Positions 1 to 9,029 of a stretch of 64,000 nucleotides of DNA are shown piece by piece. The position numbers were made by a program, and so were the translations under genes. Numbering within the stretch: the first letter of the stretch is position 1; every line of letters begins with the position of its first letter. The stretch comes from JACKHO01 sp041398745 (GTDB lineage: Bacteria; Planctomycetota; Planctomycetia; Planctomycetales; Planctomycetaceae), in NCBI GenBank assembly GCA_041398745.1, contig JAWKUB010000005.1, positions 744,001 to 808,000 of the forward strand. Direction: 5' to 3'. The notes under the pieces were generated by a model. It worked only from the letters and a program-made list of their open reading frames with translations. It ran no database searches and was not told where the DNA came from.

Positions 1-186
1 GACACGCCATGTGGTTGAGTCCTCAGCTCGTACTCGCCCGACGACCAACAAGAATATGAGCGCCGCCTTTGCTGCCAGTGTGCTCCAGTGGTTTTCATGC
101 ATGAGTGATGGTCTCCATTAGATTCTTGAGATGCCTTGACAACTCATTGTCCCTGCCACCCGCCGAGAACTAATCGCGGACAAGGA

Positions 187-1410
187 TTATTCACTGGAAT
201 TCGGAGTTGCATCCATTCCGGGATAGGCATCGCGGCCACCTGGGTAAACAGGAGGCGTCACTGGTCCAAGCAACTTAAACAGCACGCACTCTGGTAGCGA
301 GGATTGTAGTTTGTCCAGACCCGCCTGAGTGATTTTGGTTTGACGCACATCCAGATACTCTAGCTGTTTCAGGCGGGACAAACGCACGACGGATGCATCA
401 GTAATCGGGTTGCGAAATAGCGAAAGAGCCCTGACCTCCGACAGTTCATCCAGAAACATCAGATCCTCGTCTCGGAGTCGTAGTTCGCCAATCGACAACA
501 TCGGACCAATGCCCTTCAGCTGTACCAGCCCAGCAGCGGTCACGTCGGTCCTGTCAAGAATCAGTTGGCGCAACTTGGGAAAGCGTTCTCGGCTTATTTC
601 GCGCAGAGCGGCATCGGTAATTTGATTATTGCTGACATCCAGGGTAATAAGATTTGGTAGCGGCGGGATTTTCTGGAGACCTTCGTCCGTGAGCGCACAT
701 CCATGCAGGCACAGTTGTTCCAGCTCTCTGCAGCCCCTCAAATGAGCAAGCCCTTCTCCCGACAACGGATTCCCTGCGAGTTGAAGATTCTTGAGATGTG
801 TCGAATCCGCCAGGTGCAGAAGGTAGTGATCCCGAATGAGACAGTCGACGAGACTTACGGTTTCAAGCTTCGGGGCAGTAGCCAGCGCAGCCATACCATC
901 CTCGGAAAACTGAGAGGGATCCGACATCATGACGCCGGCAACGAGTCGCTCGTCCCATCGCGCGGCCCCAAAAGTGTCGACATACTGAAATCCGAAATTA
1001 AACTCCATCAGACTCGAAAACTTGAGATCCTTAAGGCCCCTGCCGTCAAAGTGGACGCGATGTGGAGGTGCCCAATTGGGAATGTTTCCTCCTCGAATCT
1101 GTAAAGACACAATTGATGGAGCCATTTTTTCAAGCGTACGTACCACGTCGTCGGTAACGTACGGCCCAGCCAATCTCACCGCCTTTTCGTACTGCCATTC
1201 TTCGACGACTGCTTTCAACTCGTCTTCGCTGGAAACCTGCGAGTCCCTAATGCCGAATGTCAGTTCAGGCACCTCTGGGTCCAGCTTCACGGAATTGGGG
1301 CCATAGAAGGATTGCTCCGATGAGTCCGGTGGGGGATCTGCCATCGTGGGGGCATGCCCCAAGAAAGCAACGATTGCGAATGCGAACACGAATCGTTCAA
1401 TTGGCATCAT
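187..1410 (-). CDS. Secreted leucine-rich-repeat protein
   Basis: About 407 residues. The chosen start is the double ATG at 1410/1407: an AAAGGAG ribosome-binding site lies just upstream, and the protein then opens with a clean signal peptide (MMPIERFVFAFAIVAFLG...). The reading frame stays open up to 1827, but that extension is basic and low in signal. The second half, about residues 185-380, is a series of leucine-rich repeats of the form LxxLxLxxxxITDxxLxxL, the class common in planctomycete secreted proteins. LRR proteins of this kind are thought to mediate protein-protein contacts; no catalytic domain is visible. The ligand is unknown. It stands alone, with the next minus-strand gene 500 bases upstream. 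Confidence 0.8.
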   Translation of the reverse strand: MMPIERFVFAFAIVAFLGHAPTMADPPPDSSEQSFYGPNSVKLDPEVPELTFGIRDSQVSSEDELKAVVEEWQYEKAVRLAGPYVTDDVVRTLEKMAPSIVSLQIRGGNIPNWAPPHRVHFDGRGLKDLKFSSLMEFNFGFQYVDTFGAARWDERLVAGVMMSDPSQFSEDGMAALATAPKLETVSLVDCLIRDHYLLHLADSTHLKNLQLAGNPLSGEGLAHLRGCRELEQLCLHGCALTDEGLQKIPPLPNLITLDVSNNQITDAALREISRERFPKLRQLILDRTDVTAAGLVQLKGIGPMLSIGELRLRDEDLMFLDELSEVRALSLFRNPITDASVVRLSRLKQLEYLDVRQTKITQAGLDKLQSSLPECVLFKLLGPVTPPVYPGGRDAYPGMDATPNSSE

Positions 1411-1911
1411 ATCTGGTTTCTCCTTTGTTAAAACCAGCTTGCGCTCTGGAGTAGATAGTTGAATGCGCTTGCGATTCGGGGAATTGGTTGCCCATTCGGT
1501 TGAATTCCAGGGTTCTTCCGGGAATCTTGTGAGAGGTCGCCTGGTTGAAGCGGTTTGGGGTTGTGTCGAGAATAGTTGTTTTGGGAGGAATCGTTGCGGG
1601 AGCATTATGCTCGCTTGTTGGGATTGTCGACAGATTGGCGGGGCGATGCTGTTGAGTTGGAACCGGAACGCAAACGGGTCACGACTGTACTCCAGTCCGA
1701 CGCCTTCCCGCGAACGTTTGGACCAGCGGGGATTTCTTTGACTACGCGAGCTCGATATCGATCTTCGCATCATTGAGATTCCATTCATTGACTTGCTTAT
1801 TGGCCCTAAGTGAACCACGCCCCCCAATGTCCTCTGGCGAGCAGGTCATTGCAAGCTCCCAAATGTGGTGACTTGCCCCGGGAACTCAAGCGAAATTCGT
1901 GAGTCGAAAGC
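1411..1911. other. Intergenic region, no gene seen
   Basis: About 500 bases between the LRR gene and the CPBP protease gene. Open frames here lack a convincing ribosome-binding site or recognisable protein. A perfect 13-base palindrome (GAGCAT, one base, ATGCTC) lies at 1600-1612. The promoter of the LRR gene should lie here, but I cannot place it. Confidence 0.4.
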
Positions 1912-2859
1912 TTAACCAGATGTGCCGAGCGAAACAGTAACGTGGCGTTTCGACCGTCCAGCCCGGTCCAAATGATGAATGAGCGCGAGAATGACCAGCA
2001 GATAGCAGCCGAGGGCGACCACTGCTTGCGGTGAAATGTGGATGGCATCACTCAGGTGGAAGCGGACCATGGAAATGGCGAGCAGGTTGTTGCAGAAGTG
2101 GACGAGGATGGGGGTCCAGATGGACCCGGTCTTGAGATAGAGCCAGTGCAGGAGAATTCCAATCGGCAACGTCCCGGCCGCGTGCGCTGGGGAGACATGG
2201 GCTACGGCAAAAAGAATTGATGTGAGCAGAATGCCGGGGTAGATGCCAAACGTCGAAGTAAGTCGCTTGCCAATGACGCCTCGGAACACGAGTTCTTCAG
2301 CGATGGCGGGACCGAGTGCCATTGCACCGACTAAAATGGGGAAAGGCACGCCCTGGCAACGTCGGTGCAGTTCGGCGACTGAGGAAAAAGCAACGGTGCC
2401 GCCGTGGAGGTTGGTCCAGGTCATCCATTGCTTGAGGACAAACTCGTGCAGGCAGTTGCTGAGTACGGCAATGGGTACAACGGTGGCCAGGGCGAAAACA
2501 ACGTGCTCCCGACGAGGAAGTTGCGTCCCCAGGATTTCCCGTACGTTTGGTCCAAACCACAGGCGGACGCTCGGCACAATGACAAACAGCACTCCCAAAC
2601 TGGTCACGCCGAGCAGCAGGAAAGAGCGGTCGAGGTCCGACTGCAGAGCGACCACTTCAATGAGCGAAGCGTCGGGGATGTGCCAGCCAAATACAGCGAC
2701 GAGCAAGAAAACGAGGAATCCACCCAGGACAATCGCCTGGGCCAACAGCGACCATACCATCCACATGACTGCAACCAACAAGCTGTTCAGTGGATCGCAA
2801 ATGCGTCGCAACACGCGGAATCCTCTCGCAATTTTTGGAAGGGCTTGAAGGGTGAACAC
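1912..2859 (-). CDS. CPBP family intramembrane metalloprotease
   Basis: A 315-residue polytopic membrane protein starting with GTG. The CPBP (CAAX protease / bacteriocin-processing, formerly Abi) signature is present: an EExxxR motif (E188, E189, R193), a histidine at H221 and a second HxxN-type motif near H254-N257, all in the C-terminal half. In this family the glutamates and histidines form the glutamic-type active site inside the membrane. Substrates are unknown in planctomycetes; the family includes prenyl-protein proteases and putative bacteriocin-immunity proteins. Several hydrophobic helices precede the motif region. It has no operon partner here. Confidence 0.85.
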   Translation of the reverse strand: MFTLQALPKIARGFRVLRRICDPLNSLLVAVMWMVWSLLAQAIVLGGFLVFLLVAVFGWHIPDASLIEVVALQSDLDRSFLLLGVTSLGVLFVIVPSVRLWFGPNVREILGTQLPRREHVVFALATVVPIAVLSNCLHEFVLKQWMTWTNLHGGTVAFSSVAELHRRCQGVPFPILVGAMALGPAIAEELVFRGVIGKRLTSTFGIYPGILLTSILFAVAHVSPAHAAGTLPIGILLHWLYLKTGSIWTPILVHFCNNLLAISMVRFHLSDAIHISPQAVVALGCYLLVILALIHHLDRAGRSKRHVTVSLGTSG

Positions 2860-3004
2860 ACGGCATTACCGAACGAGCGTTGGCGATGCATCGGGCACGA
2901 ACTCATACGAGTTTACGTGCGAAACCGCGAGTAGAAAACAAGAATTCTCACGTAATAGGCTGAGAATAAAGGATTTCCATTTGTGCCTGCCGTTGTCAAA
3001 AAAG

Positions 3005-4429
3005 TCAGGAGCCGCGTTTCTGAATGGCTTCGACGGCTCTCTTGGCAAATGATTTCACAGCATTGTTTTCATCACCCGAGGCGAGTGCTTCTAATTTCTT
3101 AACGCTCGTTTCGGTACCAACTTCGGTGAGAATGCGACATGCCTCCATGCGCACGGTCCAGTCTCGATCCTCCAGGACTTTCATCACGTCACCCTCGGCC
3201 GCCGGCCCAATTGCTCTCAGTGCATTGCCTGCACTGCTTCGATGACTGGGATTGCGAAGTTGCTCTGCGAGTACGGGACTTGCCTCAATGATTTTCAGGC
3301 GACCGACAATTTTCTGCATCGACGTGGCAACGGTGAAATTGGGATCACCGACTCGATCCACAATAATTGCAGCCTCGGCATTTGTCGCCCAGTTGGTCAG
3401 CGCCTGGGCGGCGGCCGACTGAATGAAGTTGTGCTGATGGTCGAGGCATTTGGCGATTTCCGCAGCCATTTCGGCGTCGGGTTCTTCTGGAGCCTTGGGG
3501 CTCAGTGTGGCGAGTGCTTTCTGCATTTGTGGCACATCACCTGACTTGAGCGCGGCCAGCAAGTCATTCCTCTCTTCGGGGGACGGAGCGCTAACTCGGT
3601 CGGCAGCCTCTGAAGCCCAGAGTTCTTGGAGGCCATTCAAATCTGCTTCGCTGAGTCGCGAGACGGAAATCTTGATGTGAACCGTGCTGGCTTGTGATCG
3701 ATCACGTGAGACAAATTCCCCGCCACCTTCAAATGCAATTAACTGGCCCGATGCACGGTCGACAATCAAGTTCCCGGTATGAGTCAGCTCGAAACGTGAT
3801 TCACCATCGACTTGTTCGATCGTGGCGAGACGATAGTCCCGTTTGACAGTGACCGACTGTTCGTTTGCGTCGACGATTTTGAAATCAAACTGCTCTTCGG
3901 CATTCAGTTGTTCAATGGAGTCCGCTGAACGAAAAGGAATGGCTCGAAGAAATGAATTGGAACTCACCCCGACCGTCGTTTCGGAAGACCGCGTCCATAC
4001 GTCCGCCGCTTCCTGCGGCCATTGTTCAAGGCATAAGTTGGGCAGGTTTCCCAGAGCAAATGGCAAGGATGCGTCGCCTCGCTGTTTGACGAGTCGGCCA
4101 CGCTGGTCGATCGTCAATTGGAATTGCCCACTTGAGACCGAGGGAACAATGGGCCGGAGGATGCCGCGAGTATTCTCGTTCTTGAACTTGGATTTCTGAT
4201 TGAGTCCCAGGCGGGTCACGAGCAAATCGGTGGAGTGGTCTCCCACGTTGCTGACGGCAAACACGGGCAGAGCAGAGAATTGACGAATGACCGTTCCGTC
4301 GTCCGTTTCAATTTCAACCTGGTAGGCGAATTTGCTGCTGGCGGTATGGGTCACCCGCAGCAGCATGGGCTCGGCAGACGCAGCGAGGGTGAAACTTGTG
4401 AAGACCAGGGCATAAGCAATTGTGCGCAT
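3005..4429 (-). CDS. Secreted protein with C-terminal HEAT-type repeats
   Basis: 474 residues if translation starts at the ATG at 4429, which gives a standard signal peptide (MRTIAYALVFTSFTLAASA); an in-frame ATG four codons upstream is also possible. The first ~280 residues are beta-rich and unrecognised. From about residue 290 to the end the protein is alpha-helical with HEAT/PBS-lyase-like repeats (for example AIGPAAEGDVMKVLEDRDW, then VRMEACRILTEVG). HEAT repeats are protein-binding scaffolds. The protein is likely periplasmic or secreted; no enzyme motif is seen. Confidence 0.75.
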   Translation of the reverse strand: MRTIAYALVFTSFTLAASAEPMLLRVTHTASSKFAYQVEIETDDGTVIRQFSALPVFAVSNVGDHSTDLLVTRLGLNQKSKFKNENTRGILRPIVPSVSSGQFQLTIDQRGRLVKQRGDASLPFALGNLPNLCLEQWPQEAADVWTRSSETTVGVSSNSFLRAIPFRSADSIEQLNAEEQFDFKIVDANEQSVTVKRDYRLATIEQVDGESRFELTHTGNLIVDRASGQLIAFEGGGEFVSRDRSQASTVHIKISVSRLSEADLNGLQELWASEAADRVSAPSPEERNDLLAALKSGDVPQMQKALATLSPKAPEEPDAEMAAEIAKCLDHQHNFIQSAAAQALTNWATNAEAAIIVDRVGDPNFTVATSMQKIVGRLKIIEASPVLAEQLRNPSHRSSAGNALRAIGPAAEGDVMKVLEDRDWTVRMEACRILTEVGTETSVKKLEALASGDENNAVKSFAKRAVEAIQKRGS

Positions 4430-4734
4430 ACTGCCAACCATTCCAATTGAGCAAATTGACTAAGTCCTACGGATGTAGGCTGCCTTATCCTGCGGTTTCC
4501 GAGAGCTGTTTGTCAAGAGTGTTGTCAAAGCATTGCTGGGACGTCCCGCTTTCCTCGTTGTCTTGATCGGCAAAAGTGGCGTTTTCCGGGCTGGTTCGAT
4601 TCTCGAAATCAGAAAGGTGGCAGGCTTGCGGGGTTCTCACTGTCGACAAGGATCGACGAAGTCTCCAGAATACGTGTTTGGACGATTTCGGACGCCAGAA
4701 GCGTCTGTTTCCTGAATGTATTGAGCTGTAACCG
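4430..4734. other. Intergenic region between divergent genes
   Basis: About 305 bases separating the minus-strand HEAT-repeat gene from the plus-strand small membrane protein. It should hold both promoters. Only a small hairpin (CCTAC, four-base loop, GTAGG) at 4466-4479 stands out. Open frames in it have no support. Confidence 0.35.
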
Positions 4735-4932
4735 ATGTCTGAGCACACCGTCTCCGAACATGCGACTGCCGAAGCACAGAACCTCTTCACTCAAGACGAG
4801 TTGAAGCAATTCGAAGCCGATGACGCCGAAGCGGGTCGCGCCATTGGCAAAATGCTGTCAATGTTCTTCTTCTACACCGTCATTGTGATGGTCATTTCCA
4901 CCGTTGCCACAATTTGGTGGATTAATAATTAG
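4735..4932 (+). CDS. Small single-pass membrane protein, unknown function
   Basis: 65 residues from an ATG start. The N-terminal 40 residues are acidic and helical (EHTVSEHATAEAQNLF then QDELKQFEADDAEAG). The C-terminus is one hydrophobic helix (about residues 43-62) ending in WWINN. The organisation is that of a small cytoplasmic-in membrane protein. I do not recognise a family. It lies 117 bases upstream of a sulfatase gene on the same strand and could be co-transcribed with it. Coding is inferred from composition and the clean transmembrane pattern; there is no strong ribosome-binding site. Confidence 0.55.
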   Translation: MSEHTVSEHATAEAQNLFTQDELKQFEADDAEAGRAIGKMLSMFFFYTVIVMVISTVATIWWINN

Positions 4933-5049
4933 AGGGGCACCTGCCCGGTATTGATGCCATCTGCCTTCTCCCGTCTTGAAGGGAAGTGGAAGGTCGGCGA
5001 AAGGCAACATCGACGATTGCTCAATTCAGTCAGACCTAAGGGGGGAACA

Positions 5050-6480
5050 ATGACTGGACGCTGGATGTTACTGACTGCGCTGGGCCTTGCATGTCTTTCA
5101 GGATCGCTCAGCGCTGCAGACGCGCGAGCGCAAAATGTCTTGTTCATTGTGGCCGATGACCTGAACTGTGATTTGCACTGTTATGGACACCCTCAGGTCA
5201 AATCCCCCAATATCGACCGGCTGGCGGCGCGGGGCGTGCAGTTCAACCACGCCTACTGTCAGTATCCCCTCTGCAGTCCCAGCCGAACTTCGTTTCTAAC
5301 GGGACGACGGCCCAACCGCACACAGATTCACCGTAACGCACGGTCCTTCATTAGAGGCAAGGAGAATACGGCGTCGCCGCACTTCCGGGAGTTCATTCCG
5401 GACACAGTGACCCTGCCGGAGCTGTTTCGCAAAAACAATTACTTCGTTGCTCGGGTTGGGAAGCTTTACCATTACGGCGTGCCACTCGAAATTGGGACCG
5501 TCGGCCTGGATGACGAGCAGTCATGGGACTATGTCGTGAATCCCGCCGGTCGTGATAAGGCGGAAGAGAACAAAGTCTTTTCGCTCGTCCCCGGTAGCTA
5601 TGGCGGCACGCTGAGCTGGCTCGCCAGTGACGGAACAGATGCCGAACAAACCGACGGGCTCGCGGCGACGGCGGCCATCAGTCTGATGGAAGAGCACAAG
5701 GATGAGCCGTTCTTTCTGGCGGTCGGCTTCTATCGTCCGCATACTCCCTACGTCGCCCCCAAGGGGTACTTCGCCAACTATCCGGCAAAAGGCATTACCT
5801 TGCCGGAACTCTCTGAGGCCGACCAGAACCGCGAACCGAAGGCAGCTTACCTGAGTTCCAAGAAAGATCAAGAGACGATGTCGGATGATCTCCGCCGCGA
5901 GGCAATTCAGGCGTATTGGGCTTCGATTGAATTCATGGATGCACAGGTTGGCCGTGTGGTTGCTGCACTCGATGACCTGGGACTTGCGGACAACACCGTG
6001 GTTGTCATGATTAGTGACCACGGCTACCACATGTATGAACACGGGCTGTGGCAAAAAATGAGCCTGTTCGAAAACTCGGCCCGCGTGCCCATGATTGTCG
6101 CCGCGCCCAATGCCAAAGGAAATGGCACCGCCACTGATTCGCTCGCCGAGCTGGTCGACCTGTATCCCACGTTGGCGGAGTTGTGTGGGCTGGATGTTCC
6201 AGATTATCTCGATGGTGTTTCTCAGGTTGCAGTCCTGGACAATCCTGCCGCCAAAGCAAGAGACGTGGCGCTCACGCAGGTGAAGCGAGGCAGCAATGAC
6301 GGCTACAGCTTGCGGACCGCAACATACCGCTACACAATATGGAAGAATGCCGAGGACGGAGAGCAGTTGTATGACATGACACAAGATCCTGGAGAAATGA
6401 CAAACCTCGCGAGCGATCCGAAGTTTGCTACACAAATTCAGGAGTTTCGTCGCATCATCACTACAGAAGCCGCTCGCTAG
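5050..6480 (+). CDS. Secreted sulfatase (iduronate-2-sulfatase-like)
   Basis: 476 residues from the ATG at 5050, chosen because a purine-rich AAGGGGGGAA box precedes it and a signal peptide follows. Early metal ligands are in the VLFIVADDLN stretch (D36, D37). The type I sulfatase active-site motif C-x-P-x-R is CSPSR at residues 75-79, so Cys75 is the expected formylglycine residue, followed by TSFLTGRRP. The C-terminal half has the SDHGYHMYEHGLW block found in iduronate-2-sulfatase-like members. It hydrolyses sulfate esters, probably on sulfated polysaccharides, in the periplasm or outside. Maturation needs a formylglycine-generating enzyme, which is not in this window. Confidence 0.92.
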   Translation: MTGRWMLLTALGLACLSGSLSAADARAQNVLFIVADDLNCDLHCYGHPQVKSPNIDRLAARGVQFNHAYCQYPLCSPSRTSFLTGRRPNRTQIHRNARSFIRGKENTASPHFREFIPDTVTLPELFRKNNYFVARVGKLYHYGVPLEIGTVGLDDEQSWDYVVNPAGRDKAEENKVFSLVPGSYGGTLSWLASDGTDAEQTDGLAATAAISLMEEHKDEPFFLAVGFYRPHTPYVAPKGYFANYPAKGITLPELSEADQNREPKAAYLSSKKDQETMSDDLRREAIQAYWASIEFMDAQVGRVVAALDDLGLADNTVVVMISDHGYHMYEHGLWQKMSLFENSARVPMIVAAPNAKGNGTATDSLAELVDLYPTLAELCGLDVPDYLDGVSQVAVLDNPAAKARDVALTQVKRGSNDGYSLRTATYRYTIWKNAEDGEQLYDMTQDPGEMTNLASDPKFATQIQEFRRIITTEAAR

Positions 6481-6587
6481 TCGCAACAAGTATTTTGCAT
6501 GAACGTTGGACAGGATTTCGACGTCACGATTGGAAGTAACCCTCGCAGGGATGTGCCGGGGGAATTCAGAATCCCGTTTCGAAAAAC

Positions 6588-7739
6588 ATGCCAACCAACT
6601 TTGAATCCGTGCATTGGCACGAGGAACTCGACCACCGATCAGTCTCACCGGAGTTGCAGGGAACCGAATGGTCGATTCGCTCCGGGACACTGAAGGGGGG
6701 GCTCTCCGAAGGTGTCGAGATTGTTGAACTGAATAACGGCTCGCTTAACGTTTCAGTCCTTCCCACGCGTGGCATGGGTATTTGGAATGCACGACTGGGC
6801 AACATTCCCGTGGGATGGAAGTCGCCTGTCGAGCGCCCCGTGCATCCCGCTTATGTGAATTTGGAATCACGGAATGGATTGGGATGGCTCGACGGATTCA
6901 ACGAGCTGATTTGCCGCTGCGGATTGTCGTTCAATGGACCACCAGGAACGGATGACGGAAATCCTAGTCCCATTGAGTCGCACATTACGCTGCATGGAAA
7001 AATTGCCAACTTACCCGCTTCGCATGTCGTCACCCGCGTGGATGCCAAGCAGCGTTTGCTGAGTGTTACCGGTGTTGTCGATGAGAGCACGCTGTTCGGA
7101 CCAAGCTTACGGCTGACGTCCTCGGTGTTTACGGAATTGGGATCAAATCGATTCAGCATTCGTGACACCATTTCGAACCATGGCGCTGGCCCGGCAGAAG
7201 TTCAATTGCTGTACCACACCAACGTGGGGCGACCTTTTCTGGAAGGAGGATCTGAGTTCGTTTGCCCCGCAGAAATTGTCGTTCCGCGTGACCCCCGTGC
7301 GGCAGAAGACGTAAACTCGTGGAGCAGCTATCTGGCTCCCACTGCGGGCTACGCCGAGCAGGTATATTTCTTCCGCATGGCTGCCGATGAGAACGGTCGT
7401 ACGCTGGCGCTGTTGAGAAACAAAGCGGGGGACAGGGGCTTTTGCGTGCGGTACAGCGTGAAGCAGCTGCCATGCTTCAGTCAGTGGAAATGCACACAGC
7501 CGGAAGCAGCCGGCTATGTGACTGGTCTCGAACCGGGAATGAATTACCCGAACTTCAAGTCGTTTGAACGTCATCATGGCCGAGTCCACAAATTGGCCTC
7601 GGGAGATGACATCACCATAGAACTCGACTTTGACATCTATGACTCGGCAAGTCAGGTGCAGGCGGCTGAGGCTGAAATTGCAGAACTGCAGCAATCAGCG
7701 CCACGTATAGAGCCGCATCCCACCAGCCCATTTTGTTAA
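6588..7739 (+). CDS. DUF4432 / aldose-1-epimerase-like protein
   Basis: 383 residues. It matches the DUF4432 branch of the galactose mutarotase-like fold: an all-beta protein with the PTRGMGIWNARLG motif (about residues 58-70), then a GWLDGFNELICRCGL block, a TLHGKIANLPAS block with a conserved His, and a late EPGMNYPNFKSFERHHGRV stretch. Members bind sugars and are presumed epimerases or isomerases; substrate is not known. No signal peptide, so likely cytosolic. It sits 107 bases after the sulfatase on the same strand, which fits carbohydrate use, though co-transcription is not shown. Confidence 0.8.
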   Translation: MPTNFESVHWHEELDHRSVSPELQGTEWSIRSGTLKGGLSEGVEIVELNNGSLNVSVLPTRGMGIWNARLGNIPVGWKSPVERPVHPAYVNLESRNGLGWLDGFNELICRCGLSFNGPPGTDDGNPSPIESHITLHGKIANLPASHVVTRVDAKQRLLSVTGVVDESTLFGPSLRLTSSVFTELGSNRFSIRDTISNHGAGPAEVQLLYHTNVGRPFLEGGSEFVCPAEIVVPRDPRAAEDVNSWSSYLAPTAGYAEQVYFFRMAADENGRTLALLRNKAGDRGFCVRYSVKQLPCFSQWKCTQPEAAGYVTGLEPGMNYPNFKSFERHHGRVHKLASGDDITIELDFDIYDSASQVQAAEAEIAELQQSAPRIEPHPTSPFC

Positions 7740-7784
7740 GCCCGTTGGCCTATTCGACTCTGTCCGTCAGCAATTAACTCCCAC

Positions 7785-9029
7785 ATGCCCCGCAATGTCG
7801 GTCACAATTTGCAGAGTTCTCCTTGCCTGAAAGGCGAGCGGGTGAGCTTTACCGGTACGCTGGCGTCGATGACGCACGCCGCGGCTGCAGATTTGGTTGC
7901 CGAAAATGGCGGCGAGGCCAGCGAACATGTGAGCCGCCAGACAACAATGCTGGTTATTGGCGAAGAGGGGTGGCCACTGGAAGACAGCGGTCAGCCGTCC
8001 GTAAAACTGCAGCAGGCCCTTCGCTGGCAGGAGGCCGGTGCAGAACTGCAAATTGTGAATGAGTCAGACTTCCTGGCATTGCTGGACCTGACGGAACACC
8101 GGGACGAAGTCCACCGTCTTTACACGCCAGCCATGTTGTCATCGTTATTGGGGGTGTCAACGCACGTTATACGTAGTTGGGCTCGTAAGGGACTCATTCG
8201 GTCGGTCAAACAGGTGCATCGACTGCCGTATTTTGACTTCCGCGAAGTGAGTTCGGCGCGTCGACTCAGTGAGTTGCTGCAGTCGGGAATTCCTCGGAGA
8301 GAATTGGAAGAGAGTCTGCAAAGGCTGCCTGAAGTGCTGCGTGGTGAGGCTCGCCCACTGGAGCAACTGGAACTGCTGGCAAGCGATCACACCATTGTCA
8401 TTCGGGACCGTTACGGACTGGTGAATCCGGTCAGCGGGCAACGCCTCTTCGACTTTGAGGGCGATGACGACGAAGGAGCGGAATACGACGGGCCTGGTCC
8501 TTCTTCCATTCAACTCATTCCACGAAACGTGGGTGCAGCGCGGCTGGATCGAGACTGGCTGGTGGAAGGGTGCCGGCTATACGACGCCGGAAAACTCGAC
8601 GAAGCGCTCGAGGCATTTCGCTTAGCGGCGATGGATTCTCCGAACAGTGCTGATGTGCAGTTTCAACTTGCGGAATGCCTGTATCGGTTGGGGAATGCCA
8701 AGGGGGCGCTGGAGCGATACTACTCTGCTGTGGAACACGACAACGAGTTTTTGGAAGCGTGGACGCAAATTGGCTGTTTGCACAAGGAACTCGGCGACTT
8801 CGCGGCAGCGAAGACGGCGTTCGAGGTTGCCTTGCATGTACTACCGGAATACCCCGAGGCGCATTTCCTGCTGGCCGAAGTCCTGCTCGAAACCGAAGAG
8901 CAGGACGAGGCGGCTCTGCATTTGGAAGCCTATTTGGAACATGAGTTCCGTGGGCCGTGGTCTGACATTGCGAGGCAACGTCTGGAACAAATTCGGTCGA
9001 CCTCGTGCCCTGAGCCGTTACCGTTTTAG
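7785..9029 (+). CDS. BRCT - MerR-type HTH - TPR fusion protein
   Basis: 414 residues with three parts. Residues ~13-100 resemble a BRCT domain of the DNA-ligase/RFC1 type (GERVSFTGTLASMTHAAAAD, then LVAENGG and TMLVIGEEGW). Residues ~112-180 resemble a MerR-like winged helix (LYTPAMLSSLLGVSTHVIRS then WARKGLI), with the recognition helix followed by a wing. Residues ~257-405 are tetratricopeptide repeats. The parts suggest DNA binding plus protein binding in the cytoplasm. I know of this architecture only as an uncharacterised protein in planctomycete genomes. The 3' end overlaps the convergent purK by 12 bases. Confidence 0.8.
   Translation: MPRNVGHNLQSSPCLKGERVSFTGTLASMTHAAAADLVAENGGEASEHVSRQTTMLVIGEEGWPLEDSGQPSVKLQQALRWQEAGAELQIVNESDFLALLDLTEHRDEVHRLYTPAMLSSLLGVSTHVIRSWARKGLIRSVKQVHRLPYFDFREVSSARRLSELLQSGIPRRELEESLQRLPEVLRGEARPLEQLELLASDHTIVIRDRYGLVNPVSGQRLFDFEGDDDEGAEYDGPGPSSIQLIPRNVGAARLDRDWLVEGCRLYDAGKLDEALEAFRLAAMDSPNSADVQFQLAECLYRLGNAKGALERYYSAVEHDNEFLEAWTQIGCLHKELGDFAAAKTAFEVALHVLPEYPEAHFLLAEVLLETEEQDEAALHLEAYLEHEFRGPWSDIARQRLEQIRSTSCPEPLPF

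Noticed and set aside
1..186. Possible end of another gene
   Set aside because: No frame here is long enough or recognisable, so nothing is called.
4485..4790. 101-residue minus-strand frame overlapping the small membrane protein
   Set aside because: Conflicts with the better-supported small membrane protein on the plus strand and shows no domain or export signal.
5521..6690. 389-residue frame antisense to the sulfatase
   Set aside because: It mirrors the coding strand of a well-supported sulfatase and has no domain, signal peptide or ribosome-binding site.
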